From: Mobilicoccus massiliensis
Lineage (GTDB): Bacteria; Actinomycetota; Actinomycetes; Actinomycetales; Dermatophilaceae
Length of the DNA stretch: 64,000 bases
Reading direction: 5' to 3'
Assembly (NCBI RefSeq): GCF_000826525.2
Contig: NZ_LN651327.1
Span: forward strand, 186,001 to 250,000
The notes beneath the pieces were generated by a model. That model worked only from the letters and a program-made list of their open reading frames with translations, ran no database searches and was not told the DNA's origin. Shown here in pieces: positions 6,882-16,166 of this stretch. Made by a program: the position numbers and the translations under genes. Each line of letters starts with the position of its first letter. Positions within the stretch are counted from its first letter, which is position 1.

Positions 6882-9566
6882 TCACGCCCCACCGGGGAGG
6901 GTGTCGTCCCAGCTCACGGGGGTGGGGAGGCGGCGGGTGTTGCTGTCGATCCGGAGTGCGATCGCGGGGAGCACTCGGGCGGCGGCCCACGTGAGGTGGA
7001 CGCTGTCGGCGCCGACGAGCAGGCCGAGGTGGAGGTCGGCGACCTCCTGGAGTGCGTCCTTGAGTTGGGCGACGCGGTGGACGACGTCCTCGAGCCGCCT
7101 CACCGCGAGGCCCGGGCTGCCGCCGTACTCGAAGAACAGTGGCGCCGCCTTGATGCCCCGCACCATGTCGGCGGCGTCGGCGGTCGTCAGCGGAGGACTG
7201 CGGAACGCCACGTCCCCGAGCAGATCCGACGCCGGCCCCGACACCCCGAGCGACACGATCGGCCCGAACGCCGGACCCTCCAACGCCCGGATCGTCACCG
7301 ACAACCCGGCCGGGCCCGACCGCTGGACCACGAGACACCCCTCCCGCCCGGCGAGCGCCGTCGTCAACGACGCCCACGCCGCGGACATCTGCTCGACCCC
7401 GCCGATGTCGCGGCGCACGTGGTCGAGGTACGGGTGCCGGCGCACACCGGGTTCCGTCGCCTTGAGCACGACACCCCACCCGAATCCCTCCCCGGCCGCG
7501 ATCGCCTCGTCGAGCGAGTCGACGTGCACGCACGGGGAGAGCGCCAGACCGTACGCCGCCAGCAGCGCCGACACCTGGTCGTCGTCGAGCTCCGCCCCTT
7601 CCGGCGCGGTATCGAGCACCCGCTCCACGATCCTCCGGGCCGCAGCCGGGTCGATGTCGCCGAACTCGGGAACCGGGGTCGTCGGTCGGTGCGCCCACTG
7701 CGAATACCGAACCGCCCGCGCCAAGGCCCGTGCCGCGCGTTCGGGTAGGGGATAGGAGGGCACCGACCCGCGCGCGGCCGCCTCCGAATCACCCGCCCGC
7801 AACTGTGCCGGCACGCCCTCGAAGCCGAGGAACACGGCGACGAGCGGCTTCTCACCCGTCCGCCCCACCCGGGCGAGCGCATCCGCGACATCGTCGCGTT
7901 GCTGCGCCAGCGGCGGCATGTACACCGCGACGCAGGCATCCACGGCGTCACTCGCGATGGCCTCGTCGAGAGCCCCCTCGTACTCCGTGGTCGAGGCCCC
8001 CGGCCGCAGGAGCACCGACACGTCGACCGTCAGCCCCTGGGCGAGGCACTGATCGACCATGAGCAACTGCACGGCGTCGGAGTTGCCCACGACCGCGATA
8101 CGCGGGCCCAGCGGCAACGGCTGGTGGGCCAGGATCTGCGCGCAGTCGAGCATGTCGTCGAGGGTGTCGACCTGGATCACCCCGGCCTGCGCGAACATCG
8201 CGTCGAGTGCGGCCGCAGGAGCGATCGTCGCGCGGACCCCGCCGCCCGCGGGCACCCCCTGCGTCGCACCCCCCGACTTCACCGCCACCACCGGTTTGCG
8301 ACGCCCCACCCGACGGGAGATCCGCATGAACTTGCGTGCGTTGCCGATCGATTCGAGGTAGAGCAGAACGACCTCGGTGCGCCGGTCGTCCTCCCAGTAC
8401 TGCAACAGGTCGTTGCCCGAGACGTCGAGCCGGCGTCCGGCCGACACGAACGTCGACAGCCCGAGACCACGCGCCGCGACATCCCGCAGGATCGCCGTGC
8501 CCAGCGGGCCCGACTGCGCGAAGAACCCGATCCGCCCCGGAGGGGGGACGGTCGGCGCCACCGTCGCGTTGAGCGAGTGCCGCGGATCGGTGTCGATCAC
8601 CCCGAGCGCGCTCGGCCCGAGCAACCGCATCCCGTGATGACGCACGGTCGCGAGGAGATCGTTCTGCAGGGCCGGCGTCAGGATGCCGGTCGTCGTGTCA
8701 CCGGTCGAGACGATGAGGCTGCCGACGCCCTTCGCGGCACAGTCGAGCACGACGGCGTGCACCGCGCCCGCCGGCACCGCGATCACCGCGAGATCCACCG
8801 GCCCGGGTACGTCGCGCACGCTGTCGTGGACCGGCAGCCCGAGAATGCACTCGCCTCGGCCCACGAGGTGCACACGCCCGGTGTAGCCGCCCGTCACGAG
8901 GTTGTCGGCCACCCGCCTGCCGAGCTTGCGCCGGTCGCGGCTCACCCCCACCACGACGACGGACCGGGCCACGAAGAACCGCTCCATCGACCGCGCCTCG
9001 GCCCGGTGCTCACGCGAACGCATCACCGACACCGAGGTCTCGGTGGGTGCGAGCGCGAACTCGAACCTCAGCAGGCCCTCGACGAACCCCGCCGCCAGGC
9101 GGTACCCGGCGGCCCTGAACGCCGCGACCATCGTGTCGTTCTCCGGCAGCACCTCCGCGACGAACCGCGTCACGCCCCGCTCCCGCGCCGCCTCGGCGAG
9201 GTGCTCGAGCAGCAGCGTGCCCACCCCGCGCCCCTGGTGGGCGTCCTCGACGAGGAACGCCACCTCGGCCACCCCGCTCTCGAGCAGGTCGTACCCCCCG
9301 ATTCCGATCATCTCGTCGCCGGCCGTGACGATGAACGAGACGTGTTCCTGCTGGTCGACCATGGTGAACCGAGCGACGTCGTCATCGGTCAGCCGCGGGT
9401 GCCCGCCGAAGAACCGTAGGTGCTTCGACTGGTGAGAACAGCGCTCGTAGAACGGGATCAGGAGATCGACGTCCTCGGGGTGTACGGGACGCACGCGTGC
9501 CGGAGCTCCGTCGGTGAGAAGGACATCGGCCTCCCAGTGAGCCGGATATCCCGAACTGGCCGCCAT
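6882..9566 (-). CDS. PatA-type protein: GNAT domain fused to an ADP-forming acyl-CoA synthetase-like domain
   Basis: Large fusion of 894 residues. Residues about 20-175 are a GNAT domain with the acetyl-CoA loop QGRGVG at 111-116. Residues about 200-300 are a CoA-binding Rossmann domain (SVVVVGVSRDRRKLG). A succinyl-CoA-ligase-like middle follows (AQSGPLGTAILRD) and then a C-terminal ATP-grasp subdomain from about residue 680. GNAT first and synthetase second is the order of the actinomycete lysine acetyltransferases of the PatA/Pat type, which acetylate and silence acyl-CoA synthetases. The synthetase half normally senses CoA rather than catalysing. It is transcribed alone; the target is not identifiable here. 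Confidence 0.8.
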   Translation of the reverse strand: MAASSGYPAHWEADVLLTDGAPARVRPVHPEDVDLLIPFYERCSHQSKHLRFFGGHPRLTDDDVARFTMVDQQEHVSFIVTAGDEMIGIGGYDLLESGVAEVAFLVEDAHQGRGVGTLLLEHLAEAARERGVTRFVAEVLPENDTMVAAFRAAGYRLAAGFVEGLLRFEFALAPTETSVSVMRSREHRAEARSMERFFVARSVVVVGVSRDRRKLGRRVADNLVTGGYTGRVHLVGRGECILGLPVHDSVRDVPGPVDLAVIAVPAGAVHAVVLDCAAKGVGSLIVSTGDTTTGILTPALQNDLLATVRHHGMRLLGPSALGVIDTDPRHSLNATVAPTVPPPGRIGFFAQSGPLGTAILRDVAARGLGLSTFVSAGRRLDVSGNDLLQYWEDDRRTEVVLLYLESIGNARKFMRISRRVGRRKPVVAVKSGGATQGVPAGGGVRATIAPAAALDAMFAQAGVIQVDTLDDMLDCAQILAHQPLPLGPRIAVVGNSDAVQLLMVDQCLAQGLTVDVSVLLRPGASTTEYEGALDEAIASDAVDACVAVYMPPLAQQRDDVADALARVGRTGEKPLVAVFLGFEGVPAQLRAGDSEAAARGSVPSYPLPERAARALARAVRYSQWAHRPTTPVPEFGDIDPAAARRIVERVLDTAPEGAELDDDQVSALLAAYGLALSPCVHVDSLDEAIAAGEGFGWGVVLKATEPGVRRHPYLDHVRRDIGGVEQMSAAWASLTTALAGREGCLVVQRSGPAGLSVTIRALEGPAFGPIVSLGVSGPASDLLGDVAFRSPPLTTADAADMVRGIKAAPLFFEYGGSPGLAVRRLEDVVHRVAQLKDALQEVADLHLGLLVGADSVHLTWAAARVLPAIALRIDSNTRRLPTPVSWDDTLPGGA

Positions 9567-9738
9567 CGCGTGAACCTACGCCGGAATCCCACGCCGGAGG
9601 GTTCTTCGCCCGCGGTCGTTCGACGAGCGGTGGGCAGCGACGTGTCTTTCGTCCTCGTTCTCCCGCGCGCACCTCGTCTACGCTCGATCCCTCCCCGCCG
9701 GTGAGCAGCGCCGGTCGGTCGTGGGGCAGGAGCCGCCG

Positions 9739-12030
9739 ATGAGCACAGCACGTCACCCGCGTGCGCACGGCAGCGAACCATCGAGCGGCAGACGCAGAGC
9801 GGCCATCGTGGCCGCGACTCTCGTCTGCGCCGTCGGCTCCCTGATGTTCATGTTCCAGCCGTACGGGGTCGGGGGGGTGGTCTACGGCACGTGCGCGGCC
9901 CTGCTCATCGTCGCGTTGACCGTGGGCCCGCTGCTGCGCGGCGTGCGCCCGTGGCGGGTCTGGTTGCCGCAGGTCGCGGCGGGATGCTGCTTTCTGATCT
10001 CCCTCCTCGTTCAGGGTGTGCAGTTCGGGCTCGGCCCGCTGCGCTTCTTCGACCTCTTCTACTGCGGCGGATACGGGTTTCTGGTGCTGTGGCTGGGGCT
10101 GCTCACCCTGTACGCCGGGCGGCGGCGTGGCTCGAGCACCATCCTCGACATGTCGGCAGTGACGGTCGGCGCGCTGCTCGCCCTCTGGTCGGTGGCGTTC
10201 GCCCCGGCGATGGCCGGTCAGCGTCCTCCGGTCGGCGTCATGCTCGTGGTCTATCCGGTCATCGACATCACCCTGTTGGCGTTGGCGCTCAACCTCGCGT
10301 TCCGGCTGCCGACCATCCTGCCGACGTTGCGCCTGTTGCTCGTCGCGCTCAGCGCGCAGCTCGTGCTCGACGTGGTGTACGCGGCGGTGCGCATCGTCGC
10401 TCCCGAGCACACGCTCCAGGTGCAGGCTCTCTACCTGTTCGTCTACCTCGGCTACGCCGTGACCGCCACGCACCCGTCGGTGCGAGAGCTCGCCCATCGA
10501 CCGGGGCGTACGGAGGTGCCGCGCAGCGCGTGGCCGGGTGCGCTGACGATCTTCACCGTCTCCCCGGCCATCGTCGCGATCGTCGCACCGCGAGTCGGGG
10601 TCCTCGACGTCGTCGTCCGCGTCGCGCTGCTCATCGTGCTGCTCCTGCTCATCTTCGTGCGGCTCAGCCGCACGATGCGCGCCCTGTCCGGTGCCGAGCG
10701 ACGTTCTCACCACCGCGCCCTGCACGACCGCCTCACCGGCCTGCTCAACCGCGCCGCGATGCTCGACACGATCACCGAGCGCCTGGCCCGTGACGCCGCG
10801 CGGGGCCGGTACACGGCAGTGCTCTTCATCGACTGCGACAACTTCAAACACGTCAACGACACGTGGGGGCATCGCGCCGGTGACGTGCTGCTCCAACACA
10901 TCGCGGGTCGACTGCGCGACGTGGCCGGCCCCTCCGACGTGCTCGCTCGCCACGGCGGTGACGAGTTCGTCCTCATGGCCTCCGTCGAGCGCGCCGAAGA
11001 GGCACAGCGGATCGCCGACCGCATCCGGTACGCGTTCACCACGCCCGTGCGGATCATGGCCCGCCGCGAGCACATCATCACCGCGTCGATCGGCCTCGCC
11101 GTCGCCGCGCCGGACGATCAGCCGACCACCGAGGCCCTCCTCGGCCGGGCCGACATCGCGATGTACGAGGCGAAGATCCGCGGTCACGGCGGCTGGGTGT
11201 TCTTCGACGACGACCTCGCCGAACGCACCCGGCTGCGCGCCCGTGTCGGCGACCGCCTCCGGGGAGCCCTCGACGCCGGCCGCTTCGACCTCGTCCTCGC
11301 CCCCATCGTCGCCGGCCCGGGTCTCGACCGGATCGTCTGCTGGGAGGCCCAGCCGTACTGGCACGACCCGGAGCTCGGGGTGGTGGCGCGCGAGGTGTTC
11401 CTGCCGGTCGCCGAACAGTTGGGGCTCATCGACGAGCTCGGCGGGTTCGCCCTCCGGGAGGCGTGCCGGGCTCTCGTCCGCCTGCGCGCGGCGGACCCCG
11501 CCGCGGCGGTATCGCTCGACGTCTGCCCGGCGCAACTGCTGCATCCCGAGTTCGCCGGCGCCGTCGCGGCCGCCCTGGCCGAGGCCGGTCTTCCGCGCGA
11601 CTGCCTGTGGTTCGAGATCACCGAGACCCTCCTCGTCGACCACCGGCCCGACGTGATCCGCCGGCTGCACGAGGTGCGTCGCGCCGGGGCCCGCATCGCC
11701 ATCGACGACTTCGGCACCGGCCACGGCTCGCTCGCCACCCTGCTGCGTCTGCCGGTGGACTGCGTCAAGCTCGACCGGGTCTTCGTCGAGCGCCTCGACG
11801 AAGGCCCCACCGGCTGCGACCGGTTGCGGGCCGTCATCGATCTCGTGCGCGGCCTCGGAATCGACCTCGTCGTCGTCGAAGGGATCGACACCCGCGCCCG
11901 CGTCGATGCGCTGCCGGACGTGGGCTCCCCCCTCGCCCAGGGAGCATGGTTCGGGGCGCCGATGAGCGCCGACGCGGCCGTCGCCGTCCTCGAGGAGTCC
12001 GTTCGGGAGGCCGGCTCGTGGGTACGGTGA
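9739..12030 (+). CDS. Membrane GGDEF-EAL protein A (diguanylate cyclase likely active, EAL impaired)
   Basis: Protein of 763 residues. A hydrophobic N-terminal sensor with about eight helices fills residues 15-310, then come GGDEF and EAL domains. The cyclase signature RHGGDEF is intact (GGDEF near residue 406), but the feedback-inhibition site RxxD is GPSD, so the Arg is lost. The EAL signature reads WEAQ (near 536), and the metal-binding Asn of the VN motif is Asp (SLDVCPAQL). DDFGTG, KLD and VEG remain. Net synthesis of cyclic di-GMP is the simplest reading. The ATG at 9739 has AGGAG upstream. It runs opposite to its four relatives and is followed after 4 nt by yaaA. Confidence 0.85.
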   Translation: MSTARHPRAHGSEPSSGRRRAAIVAATLVCAVGSLMFMFQPYGVGGVVYGTCAALLIVALTVGPLLRGVRPWRVWLPQVAAGCCFLISLLVQGVQFGLGPLRFFDLFYCGGYGFLVLWLGLLTLYAGRRRGSSTILDMSAVTVGALLALWSVAFAPAMAGQRPPVGVMLVVYPVIDITLLALALNLAFRLPTILPTLRLLLVALSAQLVLDVVYAAVRIVAPEHTLQVQALYLFVYLGYAVTATHPSVRELAHRPGRTEVPRSAWPGALTIFTVSPAIVAIVAPRVGVLDVVVRVALLIVLLLLIFVRLSRTMRALSGAERRSHHRALHDRLTGLLNRAAMLDTITERLARDAARGRYTAVLFIDCDNFKHVNDTWGHRAGDVLLQHIAGRLRDVAGPSDVLARHGGDEFVLMASVERAEEAQRIADRIRYAFTTPVRIMARREHIITASIGLAVAAPDDQPTTEALLGRADIAMYEAKIRGHGGWVFFDDDLAERTRLRARVGDRLRGALDAGRFDLVLAPIVAGPGLDRIVCWEAQPYWHDPELGVVAREVFLPVAEQLGLIDELGGFALREACRALVRLRAADPAAAVSLDVCPAQLLHPEFAGAVAAALAEAGLPRDCLWFEITETLLVDHRPDVIRRLHEVRRAGARIAIDDFGTGHGSLATLLRLPVDCVKLDRVFVERLDEGPTGCDRLRAVIDLVRGLGIDLVVVEGIDTRARVDALPDVGSPLAQGAWFGAPMSADAAVAVLEESVREAGSWVR

Positions 12031-12034
12031 GGCC

Positions 12035-13207
12035 GTGCTCACCTTGCTCTCGCCGGCCAAGAGTCTCGACCTCGACTCGCCGCTGCCCACCCGCACCCAC
12101 ACCCAGCCGAGGCTGTTGCCCCAGGCGGAGCAGCTCGTCGACGTGATGCGCCGACAGAGCCCGGAGGATCTTCGCGACCTCATGGGCATCTCCGACGACC
12201 TCGCCCGCCTCAACGTCGAGCGGTACGCCGAGTTCACGACGCCCTTCACCCGCGCCAACGCGCGCCCGGCGATCTTCACGTTCGCGGGCGACGTCTACCA
12301 GGGCATCGACGCGGCCCGGCGCTTCGACACCCGCGACCTCACCGAGGCGCAGAAGACCCTGCGCATCCTCTCGGGGCTCTACGGCGTGCTCCGCCCCCTC
12401 GACCTCATCCAGCCCTACCGCCTGGAGATGGGCACCCGCCTCGCGACCGATCGCGGCCCGTCGCTCTACGCCTGGTGGGGAGACACGATCACCGAGCAGG
12501 TCGCGGACGACCTCGCGGCCTCACCCGGCCCTGCCGTCGTCGTCGACCTCGCCTCGGAGGAGTACTCCGGCGCCGTCGACTTCGCCGGCGTCGACGCGCG
12601 CGTCGTCACCCCGCGGTTCGAGGACCGGGGGCCCAAGGGCGACTGGAAGGTCATCTCGTTCGCCGCCAAGCGTGCCCGCGGACTCATGGCAGGGTGGATC
12701 GTCCAGCACCGGGTCCGCTCGGTGAGAGCCTTGCAGCAGTTCGACGAGGGCGGCTACCGCTACCGACCCGACCTCTCCCGCCCCGAGGGGGAGGACCCCC
12801 ATGACCACCCCCGAGAACGGATCATCGCGCCCCGGCGGACCGGACATGAACGTGCTGGCCAACCTCGACGATCCGTACGAGACGTTGCGGTGGGCGAAGA
12901 CGAGGTACGACCAGAAGGAGTACGCCAAGGCGGCGGAGATGCTCGCCCGCCTCGACGCCGAGCACCCGCGCAGCACCGAGGTGCGCGAGCTGCTCGCCCG
13001 CAGCTACTACCACTCGGCGCAGCTCGGCCGCGCGATCGCGACCGCCGAAGAGCTGCTCGAGGACGACCCGACCAACGCGTACGCGGCCGTCCTGCTCTCC
13101 CGTGCGCTCGAACGGTCCTCGCGTCACGACGAGGCGGCCCGCATGCGGCGACGGGCCGAGGCGCTCGGCGGGCAGTTCTGAGGGGACCCCGCGCGGCGAT
13201 CGCATGA
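12035..13207 (+). CDS. yaaA: YaaA/DUF328 family peroxide-stress protein with run-on C terminus
   Basis: The first 250 residues or so are a clear YaaA (peroxide stress response, limits free iron and oxidative DNA damage): LLSPAKSLD at the N terminus, FTFAGDVYQG and LSGLYGVLRPLD in the middle, and ISFAAKRARG followed by FDEGGYRYRPDLS. Family members normally stop soon after that motif. Here the frame has no stop and runs on for another 135 residues of Arg/Pro-rich sequence, right through the TPR gene, ending at 13207. A one-base frameshift in the G/C runs at 12785-12800 would instead end it in the TGA at 12802. The start is GTG 12035, five nt after the GGDEF gene stop. Confidence 0.75.
   Translation: MLTLLSPAKSLDLDSPLPTRTHTQPRLLPQAEQLVDVMRRQSPEDLRDLMGISDDLARLNVERYAEFTTPFTRANARPAIFTFAGDVYQGIDAARRFDTRDLTEAQKTLRILSGLYGVLRPLDLIQPYRLEMGTRLATDRGPSLYAWWGDTITEQVADDLAASPGPAVVVDLASEEYSGAVDFAGVDARVVTPRFEDRGPKGDWKVISFAAKRARGLMAGWIVQHRVRSVRALQQFDEGGYRYRPDLSRPEGEDPHDHPRERIIAPRRTGHERAGQPRRSVRDVAVGEDEVRPEGVRQGGGDARPPRRRAPAQHRGARAARPQLLPLGAARPRDRDRRRAARGRPDQRVRGRPALPCARTVLASRRGGPHAATGRGARRAVLRGPRAAIA
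12801..13181 (+). CDS. Small TPR-repeat protein
   Basis: Protein of 126 residues made of tetratricopeptide-like helical pairs. The readable repeats begin at YETLRWAKTRYDQKEYAKAA, VRELLARSYYHSAQLGRAIA and AYAAVLLSRALERSSRHDEA. This points to a cytoplasmic protein-interaction scaffold; no partner is evident. The ATG lies within the run-on part of the yaaA frame, but codon use and repeat pattern show this is the real coding frame of the stretch. It is probably co-transcribed with yaaA and the upstream GGDEF gene. Confidence 0.72.
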   Translation: MTTPENGSSRPGGPDMNVLANLDDPYETLRWAKTRYDQKEYAKAAEMLARLDAEHPRSTEVRELLARSYYHSAQLGRAIATAEELLEDDPTNAYAAVLLSRALERSSRHDEAARMRRRAEALGGQF

Positions 13208-13236
13208 GCACGAGGCGGGACGGGTATCGGTCTTCC

Positions 13237-13458
13237 ATGAGTGACCAGTACGGACCCTACGAGGGCGACCCTCGCGAGCAGCGCGGACGGCGCGGCGGCT
13301 TCACCGCCTTCCCCTTCCCCGGCTACTCCACCCGCACACGGCGTGGAACGCAGGTGACCGTCGGCGGCTGCTGCCTCCCGCTGCCGCTGGGATGCCTGAC
13401 CACGTTCGTCTCCGTGTCGGGCTACGCCCTCTACCGCAGGATGCGCGCCCGGTCCTGA
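13237..13458 (+). CDS. Small hydrophobic-tailed protein
   Basis: Hypothetical protein of 73 residues. The N terminus is hydrophilic (Asp/Glu/Arg/Gly-rich), followed by one hydrophobic segment (about residues 46-66, GGCCLPLPLGCLTTFVSV) with three cysteines and several prolines, and a short basic tail. ATG 13237 is preferred; an in-frame ATG at 13204 would add 11 residues, and neither has a strong ribosome-binding site. The last 28 bp overlap the 3' end of the convergent GGDEF-EAL gene. No family was recognised. Confidence 0.45.
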   Translation: MSDQYGPYEGDPREQRGRRGGFTAFPFPGYSTRTRRGTQVTVGGCCLPLPLGCLTTFVSVSGYALYRRMRARS

Positions 13459-15179
13459 TCGCCGGCTGCGGCCGATTCGTCCAGCAGGGCCTCGACGGTG
13501 GTCGGGCGGCCGAAGTACCACCCCTGGACGAGCGGGCACCCCAGGCGTCGGAGCGCCTCCGCCTGCTGTGCGGTCTCGACACCCTCCGCGACGACGTTCG
13601 CGATGCCCAGGCTGTCGACGAAGGCGAGCAGGGCGCCGACGTGGCGGGTCGCGTTCTCGTCGACGCCCACCCCCTCGACGAGCGACCTGTCGAGCTTGAC
13701 GCAGTCCACCGGCAGACGCAGCAGGGTGGCGAGCGAGGCGTAGCCGGAACCGAAGTCGTCGATCGCCACGCACACCCCGGCCGCGCGCAGGTCGCCGATG
13801 ACCTCCAGCACGGCGGGACTGCCGTCGACGAGCATCGTCTCGGTGAGCTCGAGCCACAGCCGATCCCTGGGGATGCCTGCCTCGGCCTGGGCCCGGAACA
13901 CGGTCGTCGCGAAGTCCGGCCGCATCAACTGTGCCGGTGAGACGTTGACCGACATCGTCAGCGGCTCGTCCGGGTACACGGCGGAGAGTTCGGCGAGCTC
14001 CCGGCAGGCCCGTCGCAGAACGACCTCGCCCAACCGGCCGATGAGCCCGAGCTGCTCGGCCAGGGGGATGAAGACGTCAGGGGCGATGTCACCGAGCTCC
14101 GGGTCGTGCCACCGCGCGAGCGACTCCCACCCGATCATCGTGATGTGGTCGAGCCCGCCCTTGATCGGCTGGAGCTCCAGCGTGAACTCCTCGTCGCGGA
14201 TCGCCGCCTCGAGTCGGTCTACCACCGCGGCGCGCAACCGGGCACGCTCGGCCAGTCGGGGCCCGAACTCGATGCACCGCCCTCGGCCGGTGGTCTTGGC
14301 CTCGTACATGGCGACGTCGGCCCGGCCGAGGAGTTCCTCGGTGGTCACGGTCTCGCCCGGCTCGGCCATGACGACCCCGATCGAGGGAGTGACGGCGTGC
14401 ACGCGGTCGGGCAGGATGCGCAGCGGCGTGTCGAAGAAGCGTCGGATCCGTTCGGCGAGGGCCGCGGATCCCTCGCGGCCGGTCACCGGGGCGACGACGA
14501 CGAACTCGTCCCCTCCGTGCCGCGCGAGCACGGCCCCCGGGCCGAGGTGCGCGGGCAGCAGGTCGGCGATCTGGCACAGCAGGGTGTTGCCGGCGTGATG
14601 ACCCCACGTGTCGTTGACGCGTTTGAAGTCGTCGCAGTCGAGAAAGAGGACGGCCGTCGCCCGTTCCGCGGCCGCGTCCCGCCGCAGGCGGCGTTCCAGC
14701 ATGTCGAGCAGAGCGGCGCGATTGATCAACCCCGTGAGGGCATCGTGGGTGGCCCGGTACCGGCTGTCGGCCTCGGCGCGGGTCAACGCGGACATCGTGC
14801 GGGTGAGCCGGGCGAACAGGAGAACGAGCAGACCGGTGACCAGCGCCGCACGCACCGCGGTGTCGAGGGTGTCGCGCACCGGGACGGCGGTGGCGAGGAT
14901 CGCGGGAGAGATCGTGCAGAGGACCAGGGCCGTGGGCCGGCCCGGCCGATGTTCCGTCGCGGAGCGGGAGAACCCCGCGATCGTCGGCTGGACGACGGCG
15001 AGGGTGAGCCCGACGGTGGTGGCGAGGTAGGCGAGCAGGACCAACGGAAACGCCACCGCCGTCGAGCCGGCGACCTGGGTGAACGCCACCGACCACACCG
15101 CCAACCCCGCCCCGACCAGAACGGCCGCGGCGTCGAGGAGGGCGTTCGGGTGCTCGGCGAGGATGCGACGCGGACGCAC
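13431..15179 (-). CDS. Membrane GGDEF-EAL protein B (both motifs intact, shortened sensor)
   Basis: Bifunctional-type cyclic-di-GMP protein of 582 residues. The sensor has only about four helices. Against its paralogues it starts where their fifth helix begins, so half of the sensor is missing. GGDEF (near residue 222) is intact. The EAL domain keeps all key positions: ESLARW, the Asn of SVNVSPAQL, ELTET, DDFGSG, KLD and VAEGVET. The RxxD inhibitory site is absent (GPGA). Phosphodiesterase activity, perhaps tuned by GTP binding to GGDEF, is likely. Start GTG 15179 has GGAG seven bases upstream. It is the last gene of the minus-strand run. Confidence 0.82.
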   Translation of the reverse strand: MRPRRILAEHPNALLDAAAVLVGAGLAVWSVAFTQVAGSTAVAFPLVLLAYLATTVGLTLAVVQPTIAGFSRSATEHRPGRPTALVLCTISPAILATAVPVRDTLDTAVRAALVTGLLVLLFARLTRTMSALTRAEADSRYRATHDALTGLINRAALLDMLERRLRRDAAAERATAVLFLDCDDFKRVNDTWGHHAGNTLLCQIADLLPAHLGPGAVLARHGGDEFVVVAPVTGREGSAALAERIRRFFDTPLRILPDRVHAVTPSIGVVMAEPGETVTTEELLGRADVAMYEAKTTGRGRCIEFGPRLAERARLRAAVVDRLEAAIRDEEFTLELQPIKGGLDHITMIGWESLARWHDPELGDIAPDVFIPLAEQLGLIGRLGEVVLRRACRELAELSAVYPDEPLTMSVNVSPAQLMRPDFATTVFRAQAEAGIPRDRLWLELTETMLVDGSPAVLEVIGDLRAAGVCVAIDDFGSGYASLATLLRLPVDCVKLDRSLVEGVGVDENATRHVGALLAFVDSLGIANVVAEGVETAQQAEALRRLGCPLVQGWYFGRPTTVEALLDESAAAGDQDRARILR

Positions 15180-15222
15180 CGGCGTCTCCTTCCTCGTCGG
15201 CGGCGGTCGCCGCCCGCCTCGC

Positions 15223-16026
15223 TCAGTCGACGAGGTCGGAGATCTGGGCGGCGACGGGAGTGCGAGCGTCGGCCGGCTCGCCGAGGAGGAACCCCTGGGC
15301 CCACTCGAAGCCGAGCTCACGGACGAGTTCGAGCTGCTCGCGCGTCTCCACTCCCGCGGCGACGACGGGCAGACCCACGTCCTGGACCGCCCCGGCGATG
15401 TCGGCGAGCGCCTGCCGGTCTCCGGTGGAGACGAGGCGGGGGTGCAGCTTGATGATGTCGACGGGCATCGCCGCGGCCGAGGGCAGGAGGTCGAGGTCGT
15501 CGGCGGTGAAACCGTCGAGGCAGAACGCGATCTCGACGCACTGCAGGGCCGTCAGCCGGGCCCGCTCGCCGTCGTCGGCCGAGTGCAGACGCCGGAACAG
15601 CGCCGCGGAGAGGTCGACGAGCAGGCGGTCGCCGGGCACGTGATGCCGGGCCAAGGACCGCCTGACGTCCTTGACGAACCGCGGGTGCGCGATGAGATCC
15701 CACGAGAGGTTGACCGAGACGATGAGCTGCCGGTGGTCGCTCGTCTTCGCCAGCTCCACCTTGTGCGCGAGCGCGTCGTCGAGGACCCGCAGGTCGAGCT
15801 CGCGCATGCCGTCGTCCCCGGGCGAGGGTGCGGAGAAGCCGGGCGGAGCGGCGACGTCCCCCTCGTCGCCGGTACGCACGCGTGCCAGCGCCTCGAGGCC
15901 CTGAAGCCGCCCCGTGCGCAGGTTGTAGAAGGGCTGGTAATAGGTCACCAGCGTGTCGGGCGCAGCCCCGTCCGCCGCATCACCCGTCGAGTGCGACGTC
16001 GCTTCGCCCGGCATGTGAATGGTCAC
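15223..16026 (-). CDS. Stand-alone degenerate EAL-domain protein
   Basis: Soluble EAL domain alone, 267 residues, with no sensor and no GGDEF. EAL (LEALARV) and the Asn of SVNLSWDL remain. The ExTE motif has become VDLSAA, the DDFGTG loop reads CLDGFTADD, and VAEGVE has become VAAGVET. With several metal ligands and the general-base region gone, hydrolysis of cyclic di-GMP is unlikely. Such proteins usually act as binders or as protein-protein regulators. GTG 16026 has AGGAGG six bases upstream, so it is well translated. It sits 43 nt ahead of gene B and shares its strand. Confidence 0.78.
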   Translation of the reverse strand: MTIHMPGEATSHSTGDAADGAAPDTLVTYYQPFYNLRTGRLQGLEALARVRTGDEGDVAAPPGFSAPSPGDDGMRELDLRVLDDALAHKVELAKTSDHRQLIVSVNLSWDLIAHPRFVKDVRRSLARHHVPGDRLLVDLSAALFRRLHSADDGERARLTALQCVEIAFCLDGFTADDLDLLPSAAAMPVDIIKLHPRLVSTGDRQALADIAGAVQDVGLPVVAAGVETREQLELVRELGFEWAQGFLLGEPADARTPVAAQISDLVD

Positions 16027-16166
16027 CGCGTCCTCCTTTCGCTCTTGAGGTACTTCGACCGGCGCGCGGCATTGCTGAGGGCTCGCCGCGGGGTGCGCCG
16101 TCGGTTCGACACACCACCAGTGTGAACCGGCCGATCGATCTCGGCCATGTATGACACCTGTTGGAA

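Noticed and set aside
9382..12279. Minus-strand open frame of 965 codons
   Set aside because: It is the antisense of the GGDEF-EAL gene. Its product is low-complexity Glu/Asp/Arg/Gly/His sequence, typical of shadow frames in high-GC DNA.
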